Shown: positions 1 to 9,576, counted from the first letter of the stretch. The stretch: DNA of 64,000 bases from an uncultured Dysosmobacter sp. (GCA_934590165.1 CAKTOO010000009.1:1-64000), one strand, 5' to 3'. A program made the numbers and translations. The notes: a model not told the origin generated them from the sequence alone.

Positions 1-72
1 GCGGGAAGAAATCCGAGAGCCCGCAGCGCGAAGCTGCGGGTGGCGGAAAAGTGCGAGCCGTTTGATATCTGA
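1..72 (+). CDS. rsmH: 16S rRNA (cytosine(1402)-N4)-methyltransferase, C-terminal end only
   Basis: The frame open at base 1 runs 23 codons to a TGA at 70-72. Its residues NPRARSAKLRVAEK match the conserved RsmH C-terminus, where the N-P-R-S/A-R-S-A-K-L-R motif closes the SAM-dependent methyltransferase fold. RsmH (MraW) methylates C1402 of 16S rRNA and usually opens the dcw cluster, which agrees with ftsL starting about 50 nt downstream. The catalytic part lies outside the window, so only the identity of the tail is supported. Confidence 0.85.
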   Translation, partial: AGRNPRARSAKLRVAEKCEPFDI

Positions 73-123
73 CGGCGGCCGGACAGGCTGCTGGCGTGTG
101 ATACGAAAGAGGAGGGACCCCAG

Positions 124-684
124 GTGGCATCAGCAGCGAAAGACCTGCGGTACAATCACAGAAATGCCGTATACGGCAGTCTGGCATATGATCTGGACCG
201 GGAGCTCCGGGAACGGGAACTGGGCCACGCCGGCGAGGCGCCCCTTCAGCGGGGAGTGGCGCTGGAGCGTCCCAAGGTCCGCAGCGTTTCCAAGGTGCAG
301 GTGCGCCCCCGGCAGCACCTGTCCGCGTTTTCCGTGGTGGGCTTCGCGGCGGTTGCGGCGCTTGCGGTGCTGGTGCTTATGAGCTATATCCAGCTGACCG
401 CCCTGTCCTCGGAAACCGTGGCGCTGAAAAAACAGCTGAGCACGCTGGAGACGGAAAACGTCACCCTCACCGCCCAGTACGAGCGGATGTTTGACCGTAA
501 CAGCGTGAAGGAAGCGGCGGAGGCCGCCGGCATGAGTAAGCCCAGCAGCAGCCAGATCTATTACATCGACCTGAGCGACGGCGACAGCGCCGTAGTGTAC
601 CAGCAGTCCGAACCCGGCGTCCTCAGCCGCTTGCTGACATCGCTGCATCACGGTTTCTACACGGTGGTGGAATATTTCAACTGA
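124..684 (+). CDS. ftsL: Cell division protein FtsL/DivIC-like
   Basis: A 186-residue bitopic membrane protein. Residues 1-66 are cytoplasmic and rich in charge, one transmembrane helix spans about 67-88, and a heptad-like coiled coil follows at about 90-122 (LSSETVALKKQLSTLETEN). This is the FtsL/DivIC architecture. Such proteins join FtsQ/DivIB at the divisome and help activate the septal synthase. The GTG start at 124 is set by the Shine-Dalgarno sequence AGGAGGG at 111-117. Its position between rsmH and the penicillin-binding protein gene is canonical for ftsL. The cytoplasmic tail is longer than in E. coli FtsL, which is common in Clostridia. FtsL and DivIC cannot be told apart by sequence here; position favours FtsL. 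Confidence 0.85.
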   Translation: MASAAKDLRYNHRNAVYGSLAYDLDRELRERELGHAGEAPLQRGVALERPKVRSVSKVQVRPRQHLSAFSVVGFAAVAALAVLVLMSYIQLTALSSETVALKKQLSTLETENVTLTAQYERMFDRNSVKEAAEAAGMSKPSSSQIYYIDLSDGDSAVVYQQSEPGVLSRLLTSLHHGFYTVVEYFN

Positions 685-693
685 CCGCCGCAC

Positions 694-743
694 TATAATG
701 CACTGACAGTGGGGAGTAAGGAAGGTATGCTTTCTTACTCCCC
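694..743 (+). promoter_or_regulatory. Promoter-like -10 and leader hairpin before spoVD
   Basis: A perfect TATAAT lies at 694-699, without a clear -35. It is followed by a perfect 10-bp inverted repeat (GGGGAGTAAG at 711-720, CTTACTCCCC at 734-743) with a 13-nt loop. The hairpin ends 15 nt before the ribosome binding site of spoVD and has no U-run, so it looks like a leader or attenuation structure rather than a plain terminator. Function is inferred. Confidence 0.45.
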
Positions 744-772
744 GTTTGCAACAAAACAGGAGGCCGCAAGCC

Positions 773-3196
773 ATGGCAAAAACATCCCCCAGAAAAAGTG
801 AAGCCGCCCGCAGGGCCAACCAGGTGATCCGCAGCCGGACGCTTTTGATGATGGTGCTGCTGGGCATCGTCACATTTTTGCTGCTGTTTTGGAAGCTGTA
901 TGATCTGCAGATCAACCAGCATGATGAATTGCAGGAAAAGGCGGTGGCCCAGCAGACCCGCAGCACCGTGGTCACGGCATCCCGGGGCACCATCTATGAC
1001 CGAAACGGCCTGCCGCTGGCCATCTCCGCCACGGCGGAGACCGTGTGTGTCTCTCCCAAGGACATCGTGGAGTTCGTGGAGGAGCAGGAGGAAAAGCAGG
1101 AGGCCGCCGCCGCGAAGGCAAAGGAAAAGGGAGAGTCTTACATCCCCGGCCAGGTTCGGGACGAGGCCTACATCGCCCGGGGGCTGGAGCGGCTGCTGGG
1201 CGTGGACCAGGAGACGGTCCTGAAAAAGATGGAGCGCACCTTCTCCCAATATGAGATGGTGAAGAAAAAGGTGGACCAGGAGGTTGCCAACGATGTCCGC
1301 CGTTTCATCAACGGCGAGATCGACGACGAGGGCAACGAGGTCCCTGAGGGCCAGCGGGTGAAGCTCCGGGGCGTTTGGATGCAGCCGGATGCCAAGCGGT
1401 ATTATCCCTACGGCTCCCTGGCCGCCAACGTCATCGGCTTCGTGGACGGCGACAACCAGGGCGGCGTGGGCCTGGAGGCCAAGTACAACAGCGTCCTCTC
1501 CGGCACCGCCGGACTGACCGTCACCGCCAAAAACGCCGCCGGCAGTGACCTGCTTTACCAGTATGAGCAGTATTACGACGCGGAAAACGGCAAAAACCTG
1601 GTGCTGACCCTGGACAGCAACATCCAGTACTATCTGGAAAAGGGCATCGAGAGCATGGCGGATAAGTTCGACGCCGCCAACGGCGCCACCGGCATTGTCA
1701 TGGATGTGAACAGCGGCGCCATTCTGGCCATGGCCTCTTACCCCAATTATGACCTCAACGACTACGGCACCGTTTACGACGAGAAATTGCAGGCAAAGCT
1801 GGACAGCACCCTGGCGGACCTGGAGCAGAACAAGAGCGGCTACGCCACGGAGGAGGACTATCAGGCGGCGGTCAGCAAGGCCACCAGCAATATTCTGAAC
1901 ACCCAGTGGCGCAATAAGTGCATCGACTCCACGTATGAACCCGGCTCCACCTTCAAGCCCCTGACCCTGGCGGCGGCCCTGGAGGAGGGCGTGGTGAACA
2001 TGAACACCACCTTTACCTGCACCGGCTCCATCAAGGTCCAGGGCTGGAGCAAGGCCATCGGCTGCTCCCGCCGCAGCGGCCACGGCACCCAGACCCTGGA
2101 GGTGGCCACCGGCAATTCCTGCAACCCGGCGTTCATCACCATGGGCCTGAAGGTCGGCACGGACCGCTACTATGACTATCTGGAGTCCTTCGGCCTCATG
2201 GAGCCCACCGGCGTGGACATGATCGGCGAGGTCAGCGGCATTTTCTCCAGCCGGGAGCAATTCAACACCAATGTAGTCTCTCTGGCGTCCTATGCCTTCG
2301 GCCAGACCTTCAACGTCACGCCCCTGGCCTTGATCCGGGCCCAGGCGGCCTGCGTCAACGGCGGCTACCTGTACACCCCCTATGTGGTGGACCAGATCCT
2401 GGATGACGACGGCAACATCGTCTCCCAGCACGATTCCACCCCCGTTCGCCAGGTCATCAGCGAGGAGACCTCCGCCAAGGTCCGGCAGTGCCTGGAGTAC
2501 GTGGTAGCCCAGGGCACCGGCAAAAACGGCCAGGTGGCCGGCTACCGCATCGGCGGCAAGACCGGCACCGCCGATAAGACCGGCACCGGCGATGTGGTGG
2601 TGTCCTTCATGTGCTTTGCCCCCGCGGATGACCCCCAGGTCATCATGCTCATTACCATGGATACCCCCAGCCGTACCACCGGCACCTATGTCTCCGGCGG
2701 CAATATGGTAGCGCCCACCGCCAGCCAGGTCATGGGCGAGATCCTGCCGTACCTTGGCATCGAGCCGGACTACACCGCCGACCAGCTGGTGGGCGCCGAT
2801 GCCACCGTGCCCAACGTGGTGGGCAAAACGGTGGAGGAGGCCAAGGCCAAGCTGGAGAGCGTGGGCTTTGCCTACAAGACCGTGGGCAGCGGCGACACCG
2901 TCACGGACCAGACCCCAGCCGGCGGCGCCATCATCCCCAATAACGCCACGGTGATTTTGTATCTGGGCGCGGAGAAATCCAGCGAGCTTTGCACCGTGCC
3001 CAATGTGGTGGGCCGCACCGCCTCGGAGGCCAATCAGGCCCTGACCAACGCGGGCCTCATCATGAAAGTCACCGGCGCCACCTCCACTTCCTCCGGCAAT
3101 GTCCACGCCATCAGCCAGAGCGTCCCGGAGGGCTCCCGGGTGGAGGCGGGCAGCGTCGTCACCGTCCGGTTTGGCGACAGCTCGGTGCTGGATTAA
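773..3196 (+). CDS. spoVD: SpoVD-like class B penicillin-binding protein with two PASTA domains
   Basis: An 807-residue transpeptidase that cross-links peptidoglycan at the division septum or the spore cortex. A single N-terminal membrane helix (about 20-45) is followed by a PBP dimerisation domain. The transpeptidase domain carries STFK with Ser392, SCN at about 449 and KTG at about 596. Two C-terminal PASTA repeats (about 676-735 and 740-805, each beginning TVPNVVG) bind muropeptides or beta-lactams. The ATG at 773 is chosen over the TTG at 746 because AGGAGG at 758-763 sits 9 nt before it. PASTA-bearing PBPs next to ftsL and murE in spore formers are usually SpoVD; a vegetative Pbp2B role is also possible because no second dcw PBP is present. 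Confidence 0.9.
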   Translation: MAKTSPRKSEAARRANQVIRSRTLLMMVLLGIVTFLLLFWKLYDLQINQHDELQEKAVAQQTRSTVVTASRGTIYDRNGLPLAISATAETVCVSPKDIVEFVEEQEEKQEAAAAKAKEKGESYIPGQVRDEAYIARGLERLLGVDQETVLKKMERTFSQYEMVKKKVDQEVANDVRRFINGEIDDEGNEVPEGQRVKLRGVWMQPDAKRYYPYGSLAANVIGFVDGDNQGGVGLEAKYNSVLSGTAGLTVTAKNAAGSDLLYQYEQYYDAENGKNLVLTLDSNIQYYLEKGIESMADKFDAANGATGIVMDVNSGAILAMASYPNYDLNDYGTVYDEKLQAKLDSTLADLEQNKSGYATEEDYQAAVSKATSNILNTQWRNKCIDSTYEPGSTFKPLTLAAALEEGVVNMNTTFTCTGSIKVQGWSKAIGCSRRSGHGTQTLEVATGNSCNPAFITMGLKVGTDRYYDYLESFGLMEPTGVDMIGEVSGIFSSREQFNTNVVSLASYAFGQTFNVTPLALIRAQAACVNGGYLYTPYVVDQILDDDGNIVSQHDSTPVRQVISEETSAKVRQCLEYVVAQGTGKNGQVAGYRIGGKTGTADKTGTGDVVVSFMCFAPADDPQVIMLITMDTPSRTTGTYVSGGNMVAPTASQVMGEILPYLGIEPDYTADQLVGADATVPNVVGKTVEEAKAKLESVGFAYKTVGSGDTVTDQTPAGGAIIPNNATVILYLGAEKSSELCTVPNVVGRTASEANQALTNAGLIMKVTGATSTSSGNVHAISQSVPEGSRVEAGSVVTVRFGDSSVLD

Positions 3197-3311
3197 CCAA
3201 ATAACAGTTTTTGCATAATTTCCGGCACTATCCACTGTATATTTTGCAAAATACTCTGTATATAATGGATGCGGCCCACAGGGCAAATACCGGAAAGAGG
3301 GGTATGTACCT
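3197..3311 (+). promoter_or_regulatory. Intergenic region with possible murE promoter
   Basis: This AT-rich gap between spoVD and murE holds a TATAAT at 3261-3266. No good -35 hexamer is found 16-18 nt upstream (TATATT at 3238-3243). A separate promoter for the murE-to-murA run is plausible but weakly supported. Confidence 0.35.
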
Positions 3312-4763
3312 ATGAAATTGAAAGAATTGCTGCAAGGCCTGACCATTCTGGACGCCACGGCGGACCTGGAGATGGACATTCCCGATGTCAGCTATGATTC
3401 CCGGACCACCCGGCCCGGCGACCTGTTCGTGGCCATGACGGGCTTCGCCGTTGACGGCCATACCTTCATCGGCAAGGCTCTGGCCGCCGGCGCGGCGGCA
3501 GTGCTGTGCGAAAAGGCACCGGAGGGAAACGTGCCCTTTGTCCGGGTGGCGGACTCCCGCCGGGCCCTGGCGGTGGTGGGTGCCAACTTCTTCGGCCACC
3601 CGGCGGACGCCATGACCATGGTGGGCGTCACCGGCACCAACGGCAAAACCACCACCACCTATCTCCTCAAGGCCATTTTGGAGCAGGAGGCCGGGGCCAA
3701 GGTGGGCCTCATCGGCACGAACCAGAACATGATCGGCGACCAGGTCATCCCCACGGAGCGCACCACACCGGAGTCCTTTGAGCTCCAGCGGCTGTTTGCC
3801 CAAATGCGGGAGGGCGGCTGCACCCACGTGGTCATGGAGGTCTCCTCTCACGCCCTGGCCCTGGACCGAGTGTACGGTGTGCACTATGCCGTGGGCATCT
3901 TCACCAACCTCACCCAGGACCACCTGGATTTCCACGAGACCATGGAGGCCTACTGCGACGCCAAGGCGCTGCTGTTCCAAAACTGCGACGTCGGCGTTTA
4001 CAACGCCGATGACCCCTGGGCGCAGCGGCTCATGGCCCACGCCACCTGCCGGAAGCTCTCCTACGCGGAGCGGGCGGCGGCGGACCTGCGGGCGGAGGAG
4101 CTGGAGCTGGAGCCGGACCATGTGGCCTTCACCGCTGTGACAAAAGAAGAAAAAGTGCGGATCAGGGTTGGCATTCCCGGGCGTTTTATGATATATAATA
4201 CGCTGGACGTGTTAGGGGCCGCTCTGGCCCTGGGCATTCCCCTGGAGAGCAGCGCCAGGACCCTGGCCAAGGTGCCCCATGTCAAGGGCCGTGTGGAGGT
4301 GGTCCCCACCCCCGGAAAAGACTATACCATCCTCATCGACTATGCCCACAGCCCCGACGGTCTGGAAAATGTCCTCAGCTCCGTGAAGGACTTCGCCAAG
4401 GGCCGCACCGTGGCCCTGTTTGGCTGCGGCGGCGACCGGGATAAGACGAAGCGCCCCAAGATGGGCCGCATCGCCGCGGAAATCGCGGATTTCGTGGTGG
4501 TCACCACCGACAATCCCCGCACGGAAAAGCCTGCCGACATCATCGCCGACATCCTGCCGGGTATGGCGGACAGCACCACGCCTTACGTGGTGGTGGAGGA
4601 CCGGGTGGAGGCTATCCACTGGGCCATGGACCATGCGGAAAAGGACGATGTCATCGTCCTGTGCGGCAAGGGCCACGAGACCTACCAGGAAGTTGATCAC
4701 GTAAAGCACCACATGGACGAGCGGGAGATCGTGGCGGAGCACCTGCATTTACAAAGGAAATGA
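3312..4763 (+). CDS. murE: UDP-MurNAc-L-Ala-D-Glu:meso-diaminopimelate ligase
   Basis: This 483-residue Mur ligase adds meso-diaminopimelate to UDP-MurNAc-L-Ala-D-Glu in the cytoplasm. The ATP-binding loop GTNGKTTTT is at residues 108-116 and the catalytic-centre motif EVSSHAL follows at about 177-183. The specificity motif DNPR is at 400-403; in the family this selects meso-DAP rather than lysine. That predicts A1-gamma peptidoglycan and fits the DAP-synthesis genes at 41-46 kb. The ATG has GAAAGAGGGG upstream. The next gene is mraY, with murF absent from the usual murE-murF-mraY order. Confidence 0.96.
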   Translation: MKLKELLQGLTILDATADLEMDIPDVSYDSRTTRPGDLFVAMTGFAVDGHTFIGKALAAGAAAVLCEKAPEGNVPFVRVADSRRALAVVGANFFGHPADAMTMVGVTGTNGKTTTTYLLKAILEQEAGAKVGLIGTNQNMIGDQVIPTERTTPESFELQRLFAQMREGGCTHVVMEVSSHALALDRVYGVHYAVGIFTNLTQDHLDFHETMEAYCDAKALLFQNCDVGVYNADDPWAQRLMAHATCRKLSYAERAAADLRAEELELEPDHVAFTAVTKEEKVRIRVGIPGRFMIYNTLDVLGAALALGIPLESSARTLAKVPHVKGRVEVVPTPGKDYTILIDYAHSPDGLENVLSSVKDFAKGRTVALFGCGGDRDKTKRPKMGRIAAEIADFVVVTTDNPRTEKPADIIADILPGMADSTTPYVVVEDRVEAIHWAMDHAEKDDVIVLCGKGHETYQEVDHVKHHMDEREIVAEHLHLQRK

Positions 4764-4806
4764 ACATCGCCGGAGCTGTGACCGGCGGAGGAAAGGGAGA
4801 AACACA

Positions 4807-5799
4807 ATGATGACACAAGCCATTACCGCCCTGGCCTTCAGCTTCGTGCTGACGCTGGTCATCGGCAAATTTTTGATCCCGGAGCTGCGGAAGCTAAAGG
4901 CCGGCCAGGAGATCCGGGAGGACGGCCCCACCTGGCACGCCGGCAAGGCCGGCACCCCCACCATGGGCGGCATCATGTTTATCGTGGGCACCGGCGTTGC
5001 CGTGTTTGTGCTGGGGTGGCGGCAGATGCTTCAGGGGGAGTTCATCCATCTGTATGTGTACCTGTTTGCCCTGATTTTCGGCCTCATCGGCTTTGTGGAC
5101 GATTACCGCAAGGTCCGCCAGCACCAGAACGAGGGGCTCACCGCCAAGCAGAAATTCGTTTTGCAGCTGGCGGCGGCCGTGGTGTTTTTGTGCCTGATGC
5201 GCTATGAGGAGCTGCTGACCAACCAGCTGTACATCCCATTCCTCAATACCACCGTCACCATCAACTGGATCGTGTATCTGGTGTTCGCGGCCTTCGTCAT
5301 CGTGGGCTGCGTCAATGCTGTGAACCTGACGGACGGCATTGACGGCCTAGCCTGCAGCGTCACCTTCGTGGCCATGGTGTTCTTTGCGGTCACTGGTCTT
5401 CTGTGGGACCGGCAGGCCGGCCCCATGGCCCTGTTTCCGGCGGCGCTGGCCGGCGGTTTGGCGGCGTTTTTCGTCTATAACCACCATCCGGCCAAGACCT
5501 TCATGGGCGACACCGGCAGCCTGTTTCTGGGCGGCGCCGTGGCGGCCCTGGGCTTTGCCTTCGACATGCCCCTCATTTTGATCTTCGTGGGCATCATTTA
5601 CATCGCCGAGACCATGAGCGACATCATCCAGGTGACCTATTTCAAGGCCACCCACGGCAAGCGCTTTTTCAAAATGGCGCCGCTGCACCACCATCTGGAG
5701 CTGTCCGGCTGGAGCGAGGCGAAGCTGGTGACGGTGTTCTCCGGCATTACGCTGGTGTTCAGCGTCCTGGCGTTTTTGGGCATCCAGGGGCGGTTTTAA
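4807..5799 (+). CDS. mraY: Phospho-MurNAc-pentapeptide translocase
   Basis: A 330-residue polytopic membrane enzyme that transfers phospho-MurNAc-pentapeptide to undecaprenyl phosphate, making lipid I. Family motifs are visible: the Mg-binding DDYRK near residue 98, NLTDGIDGL near 175, GDTGS near 235 and the cytoplasmic HHHLELSGWSE loop near 295. About ten hydrophobic segments are present and the length is standard. The start follows GGAGGAAAGGGA. It is separated by 43 nt from murE and 48 nt from ftsW, consistent with co-transcription. Confidence 0.96.
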   Translation: MMTQAITALAFSFVLTLVIGKFLIPELRKLKAGQEIREDGPTWHAGKAGTPTMGGIMFIVGTGVAVFVLGWRQMLQGEFIHLYVYLFALIFGLIGFVDDYRKVRQHQNEGLTAKQKFVLQLAAAVVFLCLMRYEELLTNQLYIPFLNTTVTINWIVYLVFAAFVIVGCVNAVNLTDGIDGLACSVTFVAMVFFAVTGLLWDRQAGPMALFPAALAGGLAAFFVYNHHPAKTFMGDTGSLFLGGAVAALGFAFDMPLILIFVGIIYIAETMSDIIQVTYFKATHGKRFFKMAPLHHHLELSGWSEAKLVTVFSGITLVFSVLAFLGIQGRF

Positions 5800-5847
5800 G
5801 CCCCATGACCTGAAAGACGCAAATTTCCCGGGAAAGGAGGGAACGGC

Positions 5848-7077
5848 ATGACCCAACAGCGCCAGCGCAGGCGGCCCATGAGCCGGGAGGAAGCCCGGGC
5901 CATGGAGGAGCGCAGGCAGCGGCAAAAGGAAAAGGAGCAGGAGAGCCGGGAATTGGCCCGGGGACCCATCGACCTGCCTTTTCTTGTGCTGGTGCTGCTG
6001 CTGACCGGCATCGGTCTCGTGATGCTGTTGTCCGCCAGCTTTCCCTCCGCCTATTATGAGACCGACGGCAAGAACCCCATGTCCTACTTCATCCGCCAGG
6101 GTGTGTTCGCTATCATGGGCCTTGCGGCCATGCTGCTGATCGGCAAGATCAACTACCAGCGCTTCCGGGGCCTTGCCCAGCCGCTGCTGTTTTTGTCCAT
6201 CATATTGCTGGTTTTAGTGCTTATCCCCCACAACCCCATCGCCATCACCCGCAACCACGCCACCCGCTGGTTGGGCATTCCCGGCACCTCCCTGCAATTC
6301 CAGCCGTCGGAGATCGCCAAGGTAGCGGTGGTGCTGTATTTTTCCGACAGCATCTCCAAAAAGAAGGACCGGATGCGGACGTTCCGCTACGGCATTTTGC
6401 CCTACGCCATCATCCTGGTGGTGTTGGCGGCCCTGGTGGGCCTGGAACCCCACCTGTCCGGCGCCATCCTCATCATGGGCGCCGGCGCCGTGCTGATGCT
6501 GGTGGGCGGCATCCACTGGGGTTGGGTCGGCGGCGCGGTCGCGGCGGCGGGGGGACTTTTGTACGTGGTGCTGTTCGTCATCGGCTACAACACCTCCCGC
6601 ATCGAAATGTGGCACAACCCCTGGGCGGATGCCCAAGGAAATGGCTACCAGTTGTCCCAGAGCCTGATCTCCATCGGCTCCGGCGGACTGCTGGGGGTGG
6701 GCCTTGGCCGCAGCCGGCAGAAATTCCTGTTCCTGCCGGAGGAGCACAACGATTTTATCTTCGCCATCGTCTGTGAGGAGCTGGGCCTCATCGGCGCCTC
6801 CATCATCATGCTGCTGTTCGCGGCGCTGATCCTGCGGGGCTACTGGATCGCCCTCCACGCCCGGGACCGCTTCGGCAGCCTCCTTGTGGTGGGCGTCACC
6901 ACCCTCATTGCCCTCCAGACCTTTTTGAACATCGGCGTGGTGACGGGGCTGCTGCCCACCACCGGCATCTCCCTGCCGTTTTTCAGCTACGGAGGCACCG
7001 CGCTGTCCATCCAGCTGGCGGAAATGGGCATCGTCCTGAGCGTGTCCCGGCAGATGAAGCCCACCAAGGCCGGATGA
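5848..7077 (+). CDS. ftsW: SEDS-family peptidoglycan glycosyltransferase FtsW
   Basis: A 409-residue SEDS polymerase that works with a class B PBP at the division septum. A basic, charged cytoplasmic N-terminus (about 1-40, many R, E and Q) precedes about ten transmembrane helices. The family signature PTTGISLPFFSYGG is at about 371-384, and a long extracellular loop with NPWADAQGNGYQL is at about 253-265. AAAGGAGGGA lies directly before the start. FtsW is favoured over RodA by its place between mraY and murG. Confidence 0.92.
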   Translation: MTQQRQRRRPMSREEARAMEERRQRQKEKEQESRELARGPIDLPFLVLVLLLTGIGLVMLLSASFPSAYYETDGKNPMSYFIRQGVFAIMGLAAMLLIGKINYQRFRGLAQPLLFLSIILLVLVLIPHNPIAITRNHATRWLGIPGTSLQFQPSEIAKVAVVLYFSDSISKKKDRMRTFRYGILPYAIILVVLAALVGLEPHLSGAILIMGAGAVLMLVGGIHWGWVGGAVAAAGGLLYVVLFVIGYNTSRIEMWHNPWADAQGNGYQLSQSLISIGSGGLLGVGLGRSRQKFLFLPEEHNDFIFAIVCEELGLIGASIIMLLFAALILRGYWIALHARDRFGSLLVVGVTTLIALQTFLNIGVVTGLLPTTGISLPFFSYGGTALSIQLAEMGIVLSVSRQMKPTKAG

Positions 7078-7096
7078 TGGAAAGAGAGGCATACCT

Positions 7097-8233
7097 ATGG
7101 AAACAACGCTAAAGCGCGTCATCTTCACCTGCGGCGGCACGGCGGGCCACGTGAACCCCGCCATCGCCCTGGCCCAGCTGATGCATGAGAAGGACCCGGA
7201 GACGGAGTTTTTGTTCGTGGGCGCGGAGCGGGGCCTGGAAAAGGACCTGGTTCCCCAGGCGGGATACGCGTTCCGCACCGTCCACATCTCCAGCTTTCAC
7301 CGCTCCTTCAAGCCAAAGGAGATCAAACACAACATCGTCTCCGCCTACAATCTGCTGCGGGCCCCGGGAGAGGCTCGGGCCATCCTGCGGGACTTCCGGC
7401 CGGATGTGGTCATCGGCACCGGCGGCTACGCCAGCTATCCCATGGTGAAGGCCGCCGCCAAGGCCGGCATCCCCACGGCGGTCCACGAGTCCAATATGGT
7501 GCCCGGCCTGACCACCGAGATGCTGGAGCCTTTCGCCGGGCGCATCATGGTGGGCTTTGAGGAGTGCCGCCGGCACTACAAGCACCCGGAGCGGGTCCGT
7601 GTCACCGGCACGCCGGTGCGGGGAGACTTTTTCTCCATGACGAAGCAGGAGGCCAAAAAGGTCCTGGGGATGGACGACGGCCGTCCCCTCATCGTGTCCT
7701 TCTGGGGCTCCCTGGGCGCCGCCGGTATGAACCGCCAGATGGCGGATTTCTTGGCGCTGGAGGCGGCGAAGGAGCCCTTCCACCATATCCACGGCGCCGG
7801 CAAAACCGGCTACCCCATGGTGCGGCAGCTGCTGGCGGAAAAAGGCGTGAACCTGGATCGGCACCCGTCTTTGCAGGTGCGGGAGTACATTTATGACATG
7901 GCGAGAGTCATGCGGGCGGCGGACCTGGTCCTCTGCCGGGCCGGCGCCTCCACCATCAGCGAGCTGACGGCGCTGGGCGTTCCCGCTCTCATCGTGCCGT
8001 CACCCTATGTCACCAACAACCACCAGGAGAAAAACGCCCGGGTGCTGGAGGCGGCCGGCGGTGCCGTGGTCCTGCTGGAGCGGGACAGCTCCGGCCAGGC
8101 CCTGTTCCAGACTGCCTGCGGCATTCTGCACGATGCGGAAAGGCGTGCCGCCATGGAAAAAGCCATGGCCTCCCTGGGCATCCGGGACGCCACGGAGCGC
8201 ATTTACCAGACGGTCCTGGAGCTTTGCCGGTAA
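7097..8233 (+). CDS. murG: UDP-GlcNAc:MurNAc-pentapeptide-lipid GlcNAc transferase
   Basis: A 378-residue GT28 enzyme that converts lipid I to lipid II at the inner face of the membrane. The N-terminal glycine-rich motif CGGTAGHVNPA sits at residues 12-22, and the nucleotide-sugar side shows RAGASTISEL and PYVTNNHQEKNA. Only 19 nt separate it from ftsW. The length is slightly above the usual 355-365 because of a short N-terminal extension (METTLKR). Confidence 0.95.
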   Translation: METTLKRVIFTCGGTAGHVNPAIALAQLMHEKDPETEFLFVGAERGLEKDLVPQAGYAFRTVHISSFHRSFKPKEIKHNIVSAYNLLRAPGEARAILRDFRPDVVIGTGGYASYPMVKAAAKAGIPTAVHESNMVPGLTTEMLEPFAGRIMVGFEECRRHYKHPERVRVTGTPVRGDFFSMTKQEAKKVLGMDDGRPLIVSFWGSLGAAGMNRQMADFLALEAAKEPFHHIHGAGKTGYPMVRQLLAEKGVNLDRHPSLQVREYIYDMARVMRAADLVLCRAGASTISELTALGVPALIVPSPYVTNNHQEKNARVLEAAGGAVVLLERDSSGQALFQTACGILHDAERRAAMEKAMASLGIRDATERIYQTVLELCR

Positions 8234-8299
8234 CCTGCGCACCCTGTCCGCCATAGGATGGACTGTTGAGCCATTCTGTGAAGCGGAGGGAATAACCAT

Positions 8300-9559
8300 A
8301 TGAGCCAGCTATTGGTGAGAGGCGGGGAGCCTCTCAACGGCGAGGTGACCATCCAGGGAGCGAAAAACAGCGTCCTTCCCATTCTGGCGGCCACGGTCCT
8401 GACCGGGGACCGGGTGGTGCTGCGGGGCTGTCCACGCCTGCGGGATGTGGACGCCTCCATCCGCATCCTGCAAAGTCTGGGCTGCCGGGCCCAGTGGGAG
8501 GGGGACGCCCTGACGGTGGACACCGCCGCCTTGAACCGCTGCGAGATCTCTGATATACTGATGCGGGAGATGCGCTCCTCCGCCATATTCTTGGGCGCCG
8601 TCCTGGCCCGGCTGGGCAGGGCGGACATCAGCTACCCCGGCGGCTGCGAACTGGGCCCCCGGCCCATCGACCTGCACCTGAGCGGCCTGCGGGACCTGGG
8701 GGCGGACATCCGGGAGGAGGGCGGCATCCTCCACTGCACGGCAAGCCGCCTTGCAGGCAGGGAGCTGATGCTGAGCCTGCCGTCGGTGGGCGCTACGGAG
8801 AATCTCATGCTGGCCGCCTGCGGGGCGGAGGGGACCACGGTCATCTCCAACGCCGCCCGGGAGCCGGAGATCGTGGACCTCCAGGACTTTTTGAACGCCT
8901 GCGGCGCGGAAGTCTCCGGCGCGGGCAGCACCAGCGTCACCATTCGGGGCGGCAGGCCTCTTCACGGCTGCGAATTCCGCTGTATGCCAGACCGCATCGT
9001 GGCGGCCACATATCTTTGCGCCTGCGCGTCGGCGGGAGGAGACATCTACCTGCGCGGTGCCCGGGAGCGGCACCTGGCCACGGTGGCCGACGCCCTGCGG
9101 CAGGCGGGGTGCACGGTCTCCGCCGACGGGGAGGGCATTGCCTGCCGCTGCCGTCGGCGGCTGCGGGCGGTCCGCCCGGTGCGGACAGCGCCCTATCCGG
9201 GCTTTCCCACGGACGCCCAGGCGGTGCTGATGGCGGCCATGCTCAAAAGCCGGGGCACCACCGTGTTCGAGGAGAATATTTTTGAAAACCGCTACCGCCA
9301 TGTGGATGAGCTGACCCGCATGGGAGCGGAGATCCGGGTGGCCGGCCGGGTGGCCGTGGTCACCGGAGTGGAGCGGCTGTCCGGTGCCGCCGTCCGCTGC
9401 ACGGACCTGCGGGGCGGAGCGGCGCTGTGCGTGGCGGCTCTGGCCGCCGACGGGGAGACCCGCATTTTTGAAACGGCCCACATCGACCGGGGCTATGAGG
9501 ACATTGTCAGGGACCTGCGGGCCCTGGAGGCGGACATCGTCCGCGATGACAACGCGTGA
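8300..9559 (+). CDS. murA: UDP-N-acetylglucosamine 1-carboxyvinyltransferase
   Basis: This 419-residue EPSP-synthase-fold enzyme catalyses the first committed step of peptidoglycan synthesis, adding enolpyruvate from PEP to UDP-GlcNAc. The N-terminal KNSVLPILAA motif contains the family Lys. The catalytic cysteine lies in PGGCELGPRPIDLH; the Cys is conserved, so fosfomycin sensitivity would be expected. The sequence after about residue 290 is arginine-rich (CRCRRRLRAVRPVR), somewhat unusual. The stop overlaps the start region of ftsQ, implying translational coupling. Low-GC Gram-positives often have a second murA paralog elsewhere. Confidence 0.93.
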   Translation: MSQLLVRGGEPLNGEVTIQGAKNSVLPILAATVLTGDRVVLRGCPRLRDVDASIRILQSLGCRAQWEGDALTVDTAALNRCEISDILMREMRSSAIFLGAVLARLGRADISYPGGCELGPRPIDLHLSGLRDLGADIREEGGILHCTASRLAGRELMLSLPSVGATENLMLAACGAEGTTVISNAAREPEIVDLQDFLNACGAEVSGAGSTSVTIRGGRPLHGCEFRCMPDRIVAATYLCACASAGGDIYLRGARERHLATVADALRQAGCTVSADGEGIACRCRRRLRAVRPVRTAPYPGFPTDAQAVLMAAMLKSRGTTVFEENIFENRYRHVDELTRMGAEIRVAGRVAVVTGVERLSGAAVRCTDLRGGAALCVAALAADGETRIFETAHIDRGYEDIVRDLRALEADIVRDDNA

Positions 9560-9576
9560 AACTGGGAGTCGTGAAC

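Noticed and set aside
677..3379. A 900-codon open frame on the minus strand opposite spoVD
   Set aside because: Its composition (runs of Gly, Ala, His, Leu) is what the reverse strand of a GC-rich gene produces; no start signal or known motif, and spoVD has all catalytic motifs.
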